Positions 1 through 8,040 of a stretch of DNA of 40,041 nt are shown piece after piece. Positions within the stretch are counted from its first letter, which is position 1. Every line of letters starts with the position of its first letter. The notes beneath the pieces are model-generated. The model saw only the letters and a program-made list of their open reading frames with translations. It was not told the origin of the DNA and did no database searches. The position numbers were made by a program, and so were the translations under genes. Source of the DNA: Bacteroidales bacterium (GTDB lineage Bacteria > Bacteroidota > Bacteroidia > Bacteroidales > UBA932); NCBI GenBank assembly GCA_017615615.1, contig JAFZZW010000061.1:1-40041 (forward strand), in the 5' to 3' direction.

Positions 1-152
1 AAGCAGTTGCAACGTTTGCAGCAAAGGCCGGTGCCAAGAGCATGGTCAAGTGCATCCGTATGGAGAAATCCCCCAAGACCGGTGCTTACGTATTCACCGA
101 GCAGCTGGTCGAGGCCGAAAAGGCCAAGGACTTCTTCAACACCAAGAAGTAA
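1..152 (+). CDS. DUF4295 family protein, 3' part
   Basis: The reading frame begins at base 3 and runs 49 codons to a TAA at 150-152; the start lies outside the window. The visible protein is short and basic, with the segment RMEKSPKTGAYVFTEQ and the ending KDFFNTKK. This matches the small Bacteroidota DUF4295 proteins (about 50 residues) that usually lie between rpmG (ribosomal protein L33) and ftsY, so almost the whole protein is probably visible. The function is unknown to me; its usual place in a ribosomal protein cluster suggests a link to the ribosome. It is followed by a strong terminator, so it is not cotranscribed with ftsY. Confidence 0.85.
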   Translation, partial: AVATFAAKAGAKSMVKCIRMEKSPKTGAYVFTEQLVEAEKAKDFFNTKK

Positions 153-176
153 CCAGAAATCCTTCTCACTGTTTGA

Positions 177-207
177 GGGCCGGTCGGTTTTGCGACCGGC
201 CCTTTTT
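177..207 (+). terminator. Rho-independent terminator after the DUF4295 gene
   Basis: A perfect 10-bp stem (GGGCCGGTCG at 177-186 with CGACCGGCCC at 193-202), loop GTTTTG, followed by TTTTT at 203-207. Confidence 0.9.
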
Positions 208-225
208 CGTATCAAAAGAAATTGT

Positions 226-233
226 TACCTTTG
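226..233 (+). promoter_or_regulatory. Promoter -7 box of ftsY
   Basis: TACCTTTG fits the Bacteroidota -7 consensus TAnnTTTG. Only six bases separate it from the ftsY ATG at 240, so the transcript should have almost no leader. No clear TTTG -33 box is visible; the expected place is the T tract of the preceding terminator. Confidence 0.7.
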
Positions 234-239
234 TGAGTT

Positions 240-1118
240 ATGGCATTCAGTTTCTTTCAGAAGATAGGCAGAGCCATCGCCGGAAGGTCCAGGGTCGACG
301 ACGACACCCTGGACGCTATTGAAGAAGCCCTCATCGAGTCCGACATGGGAGTCGAAACCACCCTCAAGGTCATAGACAACCTCGAGGAACGGGTGGACCG
401 CGACAAATACATGTCGCAGGACGAGCTCCGCGACATGCTCCGCACAGAAATAGAAGCCCTCATTCCCGATACCGCCCAGTCCGAGCCCGTCGCCAAACCG
501 CACATAATCCTTGTAGTAGGCGTCAACGGAGTAGGGAAGACCACCACCATCGGCAAGCTCGCCTGGTACTGGCGCAGCCGCGGCAAAAGCGTCCTTCTGG
601 GCGCGGCGGATACGTTCCGTGCCGCAGCGGTGGAGCAGATAGACATCTGGGCGGAGCGCGCCGGAGTAGACATAGTCAAGCAGAAAATGGGCTCCGACCC
701 TGCCGCCGTGGCGTATGACACCGCCAAATCGGCCCTGTCCCGCGGTTCGGACATAGTCCTCATCGACACCGCCGGCCGCCTTCACAACAGGGTGGATCTG
801 ATGAACGAACTCACCAAGATACGCAACTCCGTGCGCAAGGTGGTTCCCGACGGCCCTCACGAGGTGCTGCTGGTCCTGGACGCCTCCACCGGCCAGAACG
901 CCTTTGCCCAGGCCAGGGAGTTCGCCCGTGCAACGGACATCACCGGCCTTGTGGTAACCAAGCTAGACGGCACCGCGAAAGGCGGCGTCGTAGTGGGCGT
1001 AGCGGACCGTTTCGGCATCCCCGTCCGTTTCATCGGCGTGGGAGAACATATGGAAGACATCAAGCCCTTCGACAAGCGCAGCTTTGTCCAGGCGCTGTTT
1101 AAACCCGAAGATATATGA
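240..1118 (+). CDS. ftsY: Signal recognition particle receptor FtsY
   Basis: FtsY is the membrane-associated SRP receptor GTPase that docks ribosome-SRP complexes at the Sec translocon. The 292-residue protein is an NG domain only: a four-helix N domain (about 1-80), then the GTPase with G1 GVNGVGKTT (94-102), DTAGR (from 176), TKLDGTAKGG (from 240) and a C-terminal amphipathic end. It lacks the long acidic A domain of enterobacterial FtsY, which is usual outside Proteobacteria. The ATG at 240 lies six bases after a -7 box; no longer in-frame start fits the promoter. The stop overlaps the pheT start by four bases (ATGA), implying translational coupling. Confidence 0.95.
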   Translation: MAFSFFQKIGRAIAGRSRVDDDTLDAIEEALIESDMGVETTLKVIDNLEERVDRDKYMSQDELRDMLRTEIEALIPDTAQSEPVAKPHIILVVGVNGVGKTTTIGKLAWYWRSRGKSVLLGAADTFRAAAVEQIDIWAERAGVDIVKQKMGSDPAAVAYDTAKSALSRGSDIVLIDTAGRLHNRVDLMNELTKIRNSVRKVVPDGPHEVLLVLDASTGQNAFAQAREFARATDITGLVVTKLDGTAKGGVVVGVADRFGIPVRFIGVGEHMEDIKPFDKRSFVQALFKPEDI

Positions 1119-3637
1119 AAGTAAGTTACAGCTGGTTAAAGGATTACCTGAAGTGTGACCTCACCCCGTCCCAGGTGGCGGAAGCCATGACGTCCATAGG
1201 CATCGAGGTCGATGGCGTAGAGGAAAGCGAAGAGATTCCCGGCGGTCTTTCCGGAGTGGTGGTGGCCAAGGTCCTCACCTGCGAGCCCCATCCCGACAGC
1301 GACCATCTCCATATCACCACCGTCGATCCCGGCACCGGCGAACCTCTCACCGTCGTCTGCGGCGCCCCCAATGTGGCCGCCGGCCAGAAGGTTCTCTTCG
1401 CCCAGATCGGCACCGTCCTGCCCGGAGACTTCAAAATCAAGAAATCCAAGATCCGCGGCGTCGAATCCTTCGGCATGATATGCGCCGAGGACGAACTCGG
1501 CATCGGCACCGGCCACGACGGCATCATGGTCCTTCCGGAGGAGGCCGTACCGGGTACTCCGGCAAAAGAGTACCTCCACCTCAAGACCGAGGCCGTCATC
1601 GAATATGAAATAACCGCCAACCGCGTGGATGCCGCCTCCCACTGGGGCGTCGCCCGCGACCTGTATGCCTGGTGCGTCCACAACGGCGTTCCGTGCGAGC
1701 TCAAGGCACCGCTGGCGGAGGATCCGGGAGATTTCTCCGCTCCGCTTCGCTCCGGTCGAAATGACAGTGGTAATGCTTCTGCCATCTCGGGCGATGCTTC
1801 TGTCATTTCGAGCGAAGTCGAGAAATCTCTTTCCATAGAGGTCCTGGACCCTTCGGGCGCGCCTCGCTACACCGGCATCACCATCCGCGGCATCAAGGTC
1901 GGCCCGTCGCCCGAGTGGCTGCAGAAGCGCCTTCTGTCCATCGGCAGCCGTCCTATCAACAATATCGTAGACATCAGCAACTACATCCTCTTCGAGCTGG
2001 GCCAGCCCCTGCATACCTTCGACGCCGGCAAGATCCGCGGCGGCAAGGTGATAGTGCGCCGCGCAGCGGAAGGGGAGCCCATCAGGACGCTTGACGGCAT
2101 CGACCGCAAGCTCCGCGCGACCGACATGGTCATCGCCGACGCCGAGGGCCCCATGTGCATCGCCGGAGTGTTCGGCGGAGACGACAGCGGCGTTACGGAC
2201 GCCACCACCGACCTTTTCATCGAGAGCGCATATTTCGACCCGGGCTCCGTTCGAAAGACCGCCAAGAGCCAGGGGTTGCAGACAGACGCCTCCTTCCGCT
2301 TCGAGCGCGGCGCAGACCCGTTGATCACCCTGGATGCCCTCAAGCGTGCCACCCTCATGGTGCTGGAGCTCGCGGGCGGCAAGGTCTGCGGAGGCATACA
2401 GGAAGTCTGCGAAAAGCCTTTTGAACGCCCCGTGATCGAGCTTGACTGGGACCGCATCCGCCGCTTCATCGGCAAGGACATTCCCACAGCGGAAATGGTC
2501 GCCATCCTCAATGCGCTGCAGTACAATTTCGTCTCGCAGGAAGGAGAGACCGCCCGCGTGCAGCCGCCGTCCTATATGGTGGACGTCACCCGCGAGTGCG
2601 ACGTGGTGGAGGAGCTGCTCCGCATATACGGCTACAACAACATCGACCTCCCCATGCATATGAAGATGTCCGTCGCGCCTTCCCCCGTTCCCGATCCTGA
2701 GGCCATCCGCAACAACATCTCCAACTTCTTCGCCTCCAACGGTTTCACGGAGACGATGAACAATTCCCTCACGCGGGCCGATTATTACGCCTCCCTCAAT
2801 ACCTTCCCCGCGAAGGACTGCGTGTCCATAGTCAACCCCCTCAGCCAGGAACTCAACGTGATGCGCCAGACTCTCCTTTTCGGAGGGCTCGAGGTCATTG
2901 CGTACAATCTCAACCGCCAGATGTCGTCGCTCCGCACCTTCGAGTACGGCAACGTCTACCGAAGGCGCGAGGGCAAGGACGCCACCAAGCTGGAGGGCTA
3001 TGAGGAGCATGCGTGCTTCTGCCTCATGATGACGGGCTCCGCCGACAAATACTGGAAGGGGGCTCCGTCCGGCAGCGATTTCTTCCTCCTCAAGGGATAT
3101 GTCGAGATGCTCCTGCGCCGTTACGGGGCCGATCTGTACCAGATGTGGGCTTCTCCCGCACCTGCCGACATTTACTCCGACGGCGTCATATACTCCCTCC
3201 CCGGCAACGGCCCTGTGCTTCTGAGCATCGGCGTCGTGTCTCCCTCGCTGTGCCGCAGTTTCGGCATCAGGCAGCAGGTGGTCGCGGCGGAAATCAACTG
3301 GCCCGTCCTGTTCAAGATAGTCTGCCGCGACAAAGTCGCCTTCCGCGAGCTTCCCCGCTTCCCGGAGGTGCGCCGCGACCTGGCACTCCTGCTGGACGAA
3401 AGCGTTTCGTACGCAGACCTGCGCGCCGCCGCGTTCAAGCAGGCACGCGCTTTGCTGCGTCAGGTTGGCCTGTTCGACGTCTATCGCGGCGACAAGATTC
3501 CGGCCGGCAAGAAGCAGTATGCCCTCAGTTTCGTCATCCGTGACGACGAGCGCACGCTTACGGACCAGGATACCGAGCGCGTGATGGACCGGCTCCTGGA
3601 AATGTACAAGAAAGATTTCGGCGCAATACTCAGGTGA
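1115..3637 (+). CDS. pheT: Phenylalanine-tRNA ligase beta subunit
   Basis: PheT pairs with PheS (not in this window) in the alpha2-beta2 enzyme that charges tRNA-Phe; the beta subunit carries the editing and tRNA-binding domains. The 840-residue protein shows an N-terminal OB-fold tRNA-binding domain (about 40-155), the B3/4 editing domain (about 242-410, starting near GAPRYTGITIRG), B5 (about 425-495), the catalytic-like core and a C-terminal ferredoxin-fold anticodon-binding domain (from about 745, LPRFPEVRRDLALLLDES). Residues about 205-239 are unlike the family: they are encoded by a palindromic element inserted in frame in the linker between the OB fold and B3/4. The start overlaps the ftsY stop; the stop overlaps the next gene. 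Confidence 0.96.
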   Translation: MKVSYSWLKDYLKCDLTPSQVAEAMTSIGIEVDGVEESEEIPGGLSGVVVAKVLTCEPHPDSDHLHITTVDPGTGEPLTVVCGAPNVAAGQKVLFAQIGTVLPGDFKIKKSKIRGVESFGMICAEDELGIGTGHDGIMVLPEEAVPGTPAKEYLHLKTEAVIEYEITANRVDAASHWGVARDLYAWCVHNGVPCELKAPLAEDPGDFSAPLRSGRNDSGNASAISGDASVISSEVEKSLSIEVLDPSGAPRYTGITIRGIKVGPSPEWLQKRLLSIGSRPINNIVDISNYILFELGQPLHTFDAGKIRGGKVIVRRAAEGEPIRTLDGIDRKLRATDMVIADAEGPMCIAGVFGGDDSGVTDATTDLFIESAYFDPGSVRKTAKSQGLQTDASFRFERGADPLITLDALKRATLMVLELAGGKVCGGIQEVCEKPFERPVIELDWDRIRRFIGKDIPTAEMVAILNALQYNFVSQEGETARVQPPSYMVDVTRECDVVEELLRIYGYNNIDLPMHMKMSVAPSPVPDPEAIRNNISNFFASNGFTETMNNSLTRADYYASLNTFPAKDCVSIVNPLSQELNVMRQTLLFGGLEVIAYNLNRQMSSLRTFEYGNVYRRREGKDATKLEGYEEHACFCLMMTGSADKYWKGAPSGSDFFLLKGYVEMLLRRYGADLYQMWASPAPADIYSDGVIYSLPGNGPVLLSIGVVSPSLCRSFGIRQQVVAAEINWPVLFKIVCRDKVAFRELPRFPEVRRDLALLLDESVSYADLRAAAFKQARALLRQVGLFDVYRGDKIPAGKKQYALSFVIRDDERTLTDQDTERVMDRLLEMYKKDFGAILR
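1728..1829 (+). repeat. Palindromic element inserted in frame in pheT
   Basis: The two ends are imperfect inverted repeats: GAGATTTCTC at 1728-1737 matches GAGAAATCTC at 1820-1829, and GTCGAAATGACAG at 1755-1767 matches CTGTCATTTCGAGC at 1800-1813, with variants of CGCTTCGCTC between. The span is 102 bp, exactly 34 codons, and adds a Ser/Gly/Ala-rich segment to PheT without breaking the frame. Similar palindromes are, from memory, dispersed in intergenic regions of related genomes; here one sits inside an essential gene. Confidence 0.75.
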
Positions 3638-4314
3638 GACGCTTTGTCTGTCATATGGTTGCGGCCATGGTGCTCTGTACGCTGCTGCTCTCCTGCAGCG
3701 GCCGTCCGCGCATCATTCCCCGTTCCACGCTGACGGACATCTATGCCGACATGTTTCTCGCAGACCAGTGGCTCAAGGACAACAATTCGTTTAAAAAGGG
3801 CATGGACACCACCCTTTTCTACGATCCTATCTTCGCCCGCTACGGCTATACCTTCGCCGATTACGACGCCACTGTCAAGCAATACATGCGGGACCCCGAG
3901 AAGTTTTCCAAGGTGTTCCGCGACGCCGCCGAGAAGCTCAAGAAAGAGGGCGCCCGGTACGGCAAGATGGCGGACCGCATCAAGGAAAACCGCAGGTTCA
4001 ACGAACTCTTCCGGAATTACTCTCCGATAGATTTCGATGCCGACTCGCTTCTTTGGTCCAGGGACTCCGTCACCGTCGATACCGTGGCGGTCGATTCCCT
4101 CGTCCTGGATTCGCTCCGCCGGGATTCCCTTCGTATCGATTCCCTCGCCAGGGTTGCCTTCGTGGCCGATTCCCTCCAGCGGGATTCGCTCCGCCGGGAC
4201 TCCATCAGGCTGAGCCGTGCACGCCGCGATTCGCTGCGCCGAGAATCCCTCAAACGCGCCCCCGCTCCCAAAAAGCCGGGGAAGAACAAAATCACCAGAA
4301 TGACTAACGATTAA
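3634..4314 (+). CDS. DUF4296 lipoprotein with DSL-repeat tail
   Basis: A 226-residue predicted lipoprotein. With the GTG start at 3634, which overlaps the pheT stop (GTGA), the signal begins MRRF and leads to the lipobox LLLSC; the alternative ATG at 3655 would remove the positive charges, so GTG is preferred. Residues about 25-130 fit DUF4296 (IPRSTLTDIYADMFLADQWL, then a helical region with FYDPIFARYGYTFADYDATV). From about residue 132 the protein becomes a low-complexity tail of repeated DSL/RRDSLRR units, ending in a Lys/Pro-rich segment. Role unknown; DUF4296 proteins are common near housekeeping genes in Bacteroidota. The tail may be disordered and bind a polyanion or cell-wall component; that is a guess. 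Confidence 0.8.
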   Translation: MRRFVCHMVAAMVLCTLLLSCSGRPRIIPRSTLTDIYADMFLADQWLKDNNSFKKGMDTTLFYDPIFARYGYTFADYDATVKQYMRDPEKFSKVFRDAAEKLKKEGARYGKMADRIKENRRFNELFRNYSPIDFDADSLLWSRDSVTVDTVAVDSLVLDSLRRDSLRIDSLARVAFVADSLQRDSLRRDSIRLSRARRDSLRRESLKRAPAPKKPGKNKITRMTND

Positions 4315-4326
4315 AACACTACTTAT

Positions 4327-5217
4327 ATGGATTACCTTGAGAAATACGGCTATGCGCCGGATCAGCAGACAATCGACTCGGCACTGGCATCTGTTGCCGC
4401 GAACCTCGACGGATTCGATTCTCCCGAGGCTCTCAGGCAGTGCTTTGCCGCAATGGATCTTACCACTCTCAAGAGCAACGACACCCCTGCGTCCGTGCTC
4501 AAACTGGTAAGTAAGGTCAACGGGCTTCCCGAGGCTTTTCCGGGATATCCCGCTCCGGCTTCAATTTGCGTTTATCCCAATTTCGCTTCCGTGGTGCGGG
4601 ACGCCAGGACAGACCCCGAAGTTCATGTGACCTGCGTTTCAAGCTGCTTCCCCTCCACACAGAGTTTCCTTGAGGTTAAGGTCCGCGAGTGTGAGCTGGC
4701 GGTAGAAGCCGGCGCCGACGAGATAGATATCGTCCTGTCGCTCAGTTCCTTCCTTTCCGGTGATTATGATTCCGCCTATGCGGAGATCGTAGCCATGAAG
4801 AACGCCATCGACAAGGCTGCCGCCGCTGTCAAGCGTCAGGTCATCCTCAAGGTCATCCTCGAAACAGGCCTTCTCGTGACACCCGAGAACATCGCACGCG
4901 CGTCGTTCCTGGCCATGGAAGCCGGCGCCGACTTCATCAAGACTTCTACCGGAAAGGTGGACGTCAACGCCACTCCTCAGGCCGCATACATAATGTGCGA
5001 GGCAATACGCCGTTATTATGAGGTGTCCGGACGCAAGGTCGGCTTCAAGGCCGCCGGCGGTGTGTCCACCGCCCGGGAGGCGCTCTGCTACTACTGCATA
5101 GTAGCCACTGTCCTCGGCCAGGGCTGGCTTGGCAAGGACCTGTTCCGCCTCGGCGTGAGCCGTCTCGGCAACAACCTCATCGGCGCAATAGAGCAGAAAA
5201 CCGTCTCGTATTTCTAG
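4327..5217 (+). CDS. deoC: Deoxyribose-phosphate aldolase
   Basis: DeoC splits 2-deoxyribose 5-phosphate into acetaldehyde and glyceraldehyde 3-phosphate, the last step of deoxynucleoside catabolism. The 296-residue TIM barrel has the class I aldolase signatures: the Schiff-base lysine K205 in DFIKTSTGK and the second lysine K241 in VGFKAAGGV, plus EIDIVLSLSSFLSGDY in the middle of the barrel. The family is often 220-260 residues; the extra length is an N-terminal helical segment, common in Bacteroidota. It lies 12 bases after the DUF4296 gene with no promoter box between, so it is probably the last gene of the ftsY operon. Confidence 0.94.
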   Translation: MDYLEKYGYAPDQQTIDSALASVAANLDGFDSPEALRQCFAAMDLTTLKSNDTPASVLKLVSKVNGLPEAFPGYPAPASICVYPNFASVVRDARTDPEVHVTCVSSCFPSTQSFLEVKVRECELAVEAGADEIDIVLSLSSFLSGDYDSAYAEIVAMKNAIDKAAAAVKRQVILKVILETGLLVTPENIARASFLAMEAGADFIKTSTGKVDVNATPQAAYIMCEAIRRYYEVSGRKVGFKAAGGVSTAREALCYYCIVATVLGQGWLGKDLFRLGVSRLGNNLIGAIEQKTVSYF

Positions 5218-5262
5218 AAACCCGGAAAAACGCGCCTGTTTTTTCAGGTTTTGGCTTAAATG

Positions 5263-5296
5263 AATCGGCTCCGGAAGTGCTTCCGGGGCCGATTTT
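5263..5296 (+). terminator. Terminator after deoC
   Basis: AATCGGCTCCGGAAG pairs with CTTCCGGGGCCGATT (5263-5294), followed by a short T run. The stem is long and nearly perfect; the T tract is weak. Confidence 0.75.
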
Positions 5297-5373
5297 GCAC
5301 TTAAGTGTTTCATTTCAGGAGGAAACGGGTAATTATTCCCACCTTTGCAGTGGACAATTTAATACTCGGAATT

Positions 5374-6966
5374 ATGAGAAACTATCTTCTTTTTATCGCA
5401 TCCGTTTCCCTCCTGCTTTCGTGTTCCGGAAAAGAGTATCTGGACTGGAACCGTCCCGTCACCGGAGACGAAGGATTCTCGCACGATGAAATAGTGCTGG
5501 GAGAAAAACTCCAGGACCCCTATTCGGTGGAGAATATGACAAAGGCGCTCATCAGCGTACATCCTTCCGCGTCCGGACGCGCCACGCTTGAGCCCACGCA
5601 TTTCTATGTCCGTTTCCTGCCGGCTGACGCATCCCAGATGCAGGTCCTGACCGACCTCGGGCTGGAACTGCTGGACCATCCCCTGGACTATCGAATAGTG
5701 CGCGAAGGCGACTGGTATCATGACCCGTCGGTTCCGGAAGGGGAGATTACCTGGCAGTACGGCGTAGTGCCCGTATCGTTCGAGTTCCCTCAGGGAATCA
5801 GGTACGAGAGGCTCGACGACTGTTACCTTCCGGAGAACGATCCGTCCACCAAGGCTGCCGACGGAATCGACTGGGATGCCGTCGAGTGCGAGGCTTACAG
5901 GATAACCGGCAACGAAGATATGCTGCAGCCCGCAACCAAGGACGGCGAGATCTCCGTCCGGGCAAACCCGCAGGGCCGTATAGCGATTCTGGATCCGGCG
6001 TACGATGAGGATCCGGTAGGAGTCAAGGGCGTGAAGGTCTGCTGCAATTCATTCGTTAAATTCGCCACCTGCTACACCGACGACGAGGGCTATTACCGGA
6101 TGAGCAAAAGCTTCTCTACGGATCCCCGTTACAGGCTTGTTTTCCGGAATGTCCGCGGGTTCAGCCAGGGCGTCAATTTCATCCTGCTGCCGGCTTCCGT
6201 ATCGACCTTCGGACGGCAGCCGAGCGCCGGTTACAGCGTCACGCTCGACAGCTTTTCAGACCGCAGGCTCTTCATGCGCTGTGTGGTCAACAATGCCGGC
6301 TACGACTACATAGACGCCAGCCGCAAGTCTTCCGGCGCCATATCGGCTCCTCCGCGTGACCTGCGCATCTGGCTTCTCGACATGTTCGGGTTCGACCTTC
6401 CTACGATGATGCATCACGGCGTGCTCATGGAGACCATGGCGACGCTTGCCGACATGCCCAAGGAGATTACCATGCTTATAAAGATAATACAGCAGGACGT
6501 CATCCTGGGACTCTCCGGAGAGGAATCCTACCAGGACGTTTACCGTCGTGCGCTGAGGGTTTTCGCATATTCCGGCCACTTCAACCGCACGGACAAGGAC
6601 TGGTGGTGGAATTACCTGCAGTACGTAGCCCGCTCGCTGGTGGAATCCACGCTTCAGGACGGATTCGGCAGCAGGGGAGATTCCGGCTTCGAATATGCCG
6701 AGGTTGCCAATACCTATGCTTTCTACTGCGAAAACGTGCTCTGCAGGCAAAGGTACCCCGGATACACCGACTTCGACGGCACCACGTCCTGGTTCTTCCC
6801 CCAGCTGCTGATGTATCTGGACGACAGGGGCCTCGGCCTGGATAAGCTGTCCCCGATGTTCACCTCGGACATCGCCGACATGGAATCCCTGCGGGCCAAG
6901 CTGCTCAGCTATTATCCCCAGTTCAAGACCGTTATCAACGAGGCTTATGCCAGATATAGAGATTAG
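5374..6966 (+). CDS. Large lipoprotein of unknown function
   Basis: A 530-residue predicted lipoprotein starting at the ATG at 5374 (MRNYLLFIASVSLLLSCSG, lipobox LLSC); upstream in-frame starts would lie before the likely promoter box (CACCTTTG at 5340-5347, one mismatch to TAnnTTTG). Residues about 205-270 look like a small beta-sandwich of the carboxypeptidase-regulatory type (GRIAILDPAYDEDPVGVKGV, then CYTDDEGYYRMSKSF). The C-terminal half is helical with many aromatics (DKDWWWNYLQYV, TSSW-like WFFPQLLMYLDD). From memory the C-terminal half resembles Bacteroidota lipoproteins with a zinc-protease-like motif, but no HExxH is present here. It is followed after four bases by a DUF3575 barrel protein, suggesting a cell-surface pair. 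Confidence 0.65.
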   Translation: MRNYLLFIASVSLLLSCSGKEYLDWNRPVTGDEGFSHDEIVLGEKLQDPYSVENMTKALISVHPSASGRATLEPTHFYVRFLPADASQMQVLTDLGLELLDHPLDYRIVREGDWYHDPSVPEGEITWQYGVVPVSFEFPQGIRYERLDDCYLPENDPSTKAADGIDWDAVECEAYRITGNEDMLQPATKDGEISVRANPQGRIAILDPAYDEDPVGVKGVKVCCNSFVKFATCYTDDEGYYRMSKSFSTDPRYRLVFRNVRGFSQGVNFILLPASVSTFGRQPSAGYSVTLDSFSDRRLFMRCVVNNAGYDYIDASRKSSGAISAPPRDLRIWLLDMFGFDLPTMMHHGVLMETMATLADMPKEITMLIKIIQQDVILGLSGEESYQDVYRRALRVFAYSGHFNRTDKDWWWNYLQYVARSLVESTLQDGFGSRGDSGFEYAEVANTYAFYCENVLCRQRYPGYTDFDGTTSWFFPQLLMYLDDRGLGLDKLSPMFTSDIADMESLRAKLLSYYPQFKTVINEAYARYRD

Positions 6967-6970
6967 TATT

Positions 6971-7522
6971 ATGAAGAACTTCTTTGCGGCCGCCGCAGGA
7001 CTCCTCCTGTTATGCGTGAGTGCACGGGCACAGAACTTTTCCATCTCAACCAACGTGCTCGACTATGTGGAATTCGGCACGATGAATCTGGAGGCATCCT
7101 GCGGCATTGCCCGCCGCTGGACAGTGACGGCCGGCGTCAAGTACAACCCATTCTCGTGGGGGGAGGGAATACACGAAAAGACCAACCGCCAGCGCTCGCT
7201 GGAGGCCGGCGCCCGCTTTTGGCCCTGGCACATATACTCCGGCTGGTGGATGGCGGGGAAACTCAAATACCAGGAATACAACAGGGGAGGCATCTTTTCC
7301 CCGCAGGCCTCGGAGGGAGACCGTTACGGCGGCTCCCTGTCCGCCGGCTACACCTATATGCTGAATTCACACCTGAACCTTGATATCGGACTCGGACTGT
7401 GGAGCGGGGTCGACAAGTATGTGGTTTATGAATGCGTACGTTGCGGAAGGACCGTCGGAGGCGGAGAGAAAATTTTCGTCCTCCCCAGCGATATTCTTCT
7501 GACTCTATCGTACATTTTCTAA
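6971..7522 (+). CDS. DUF3575 outer-membrane barrel protein
   Basis: A 183-residue protein with a cleavable signal peptide (MKNFFAAAAGLLLLCVSARAQ). The mature part alternates short beta strands typical of a small outer-membrane barrel: NVLDYVEFGTMNLEASCGIA, WTVTAGVKYNPFSWG, ARFWPWHIYSGWWMAG, GGSLSAGYTYML, and a last strand ending in aromatic F. The C-x-x-C pair (YECVRCGRT) before the last strand is common in DUF3575. DUF3575 proteins often accompany fimbria-like surface gene sets in Bacteroidales, but no fimbrillin is visible here. The ATG at 6971 is chosen because it starts the signal peptide and lies four bases after the preceding stop. Confidence 0.85.
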   Translation: MKNFFAAAAGLLLLCVSARAQNFSISTNVLDYVEFGTMNLEASCGIARRWTVTAGVKYNPFSWGEGIHEKTNRQRSLEAGARFWPWHIYSGWWMAGKLKYQEYNRGGIFSPQASEGDRYGGSLSAGYTYMLNSHLNLDIGLGLWSGVDKYVVYECVRCGRTVGGGEKIFVLPSDILLTLSYIF

Positions 7523-7530
7523 AAAAGTTG

Positions 7531-7538
7531 TATATTTG
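7531..7538 (+). promoter_or_regulatory. Promoter -7 box of tRNA-Leu
   Basis: TATATTTG matches TAnnTTTG exactly and lies 14 bases before the mature tRNA 5' end. No clear -33 box. Confidence 0.65.
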
Positions 7539-7552
7539 CAGTCCTATTCCGG

Positions 7553-7638
7553 GCGCGGGTGGCGAAATGGTAGACGCGCTAGTTTCAGGAGCTAGTGGGG
7601 TAAAACCTGTGTGAGTTCGAGTCTCATCCCGCGCACCA
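7553..7638 (+). tRNA. tRNA-Leu (anticodon CAG)
   Basis: Acceptor stem GCGCGGG (7553-7559) pairs with CCCGCGC (7628-7634), discriminator A and an encoded CCA to 7638. The anticodon arm is CTAGT-TTCAGGA-GCTAG, giving anticodon CAG. A long variable arm (class II tRNA) and the T arm with GTTCGAGTC follow, as expected for leucine. Confidence 0.96.
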
Positions 7639-7670
7639 ACAAGGCTGCTTTTTCAGCAGCCTTGTTTTTT
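7639..7670 (+). terminator. Terminator after tRNA-Leu
   Basis: ACAAGGCTGCT (7639-7649) pairs with AGCAGCCTTGT (7655-7665) around a short T/C loop, followed by a run of T to 7670. Confidence 0.9.
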
Positions 7671-7691
7671 ATTATTTCGCCAATTATCATT

Positions 7692-7730
7692 TTAATAATT
7701 TTGTTATTAATTCAATAATTCATATATTTG
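7692..7730 (+). promoter_or_regulatory. Promoter and likely operator of the HigBA-type module
   Basis: TTTG at 7700-7703 and TATATTTG at 7723-7730 are 19 bases apart, an exact fit to the Bacteroidota promoter. The -33 box is covered by the inverted repeat TTAATAA-N5-TTATTAA (7692-7710), a plausible site for the antitoxin to bind and repress its own operon. The operator role is inferred. Confidence 0.7.
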
Positions 7731-7736
7731 TGACGT

Positions 7737-8030
7737 ATGCGTGTAATTGCCATATCTGCATTGAGAGACTTTTGGACAAAGCATCCTGAGACCGAGCAAC
7801 CGCTGAAAGAGTGGTACGTCAAAACGAACAGAGCGCAATGGTCATCGCTATCGGATATGCGTAATGACTTTAATTCGGTTGACTATGTCGGAAATCAGCG
7901 ATATGTATTCAATATTAAAGGAAATGGCTATCGTTTGGTAGTGGCAGTTAAATTCATTCCCGGGTTGGTGTATATACGTTTTGTGGGAACTCACGATGAA
8001 TATGAGCGGATCGATGTTTCAACAATATAA
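7737..8030 (+). CDS. higB: HigB-type mRNA interferase toxin
   Basis: A 97-residue protein of the HigB toxin family (RelE-like fold, ribosome-dependent mRNA cleavage). Family features visible: MRVIAISALRDFWTKHPETE at the start, LKEWYVKTNRAQWSS, DMRNDFNSVDYVGNQRYVFN, and the ending IRFVGTHDEYERID. The toxin gene comes before the antitoxin gene, as is typical for higBA. The ATG at 7737 lies six bases after the -7 box. The module is AT-richer than its neighbours and sits just after a tRNA gene, which suggests horizontal gain. Confidence 0.9.
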   Translation: MRVIAISALRDFWTKHPETEQPLKEWYVKTNRAQWSSLSDMRNDFNSVDYVGNQRYVFNIKGNGYRLVVAVKFIPGLVYIRFVGTHDEYERIDVSTI

Positions 8031-8040
8031 TGACGCGGCT

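Noticed and set aside
1136..3010. Long minus-strand open frame antisense to pheT
   Set aside because: A GC-rich shadow of pheT; no recognisable domain and no promoter.
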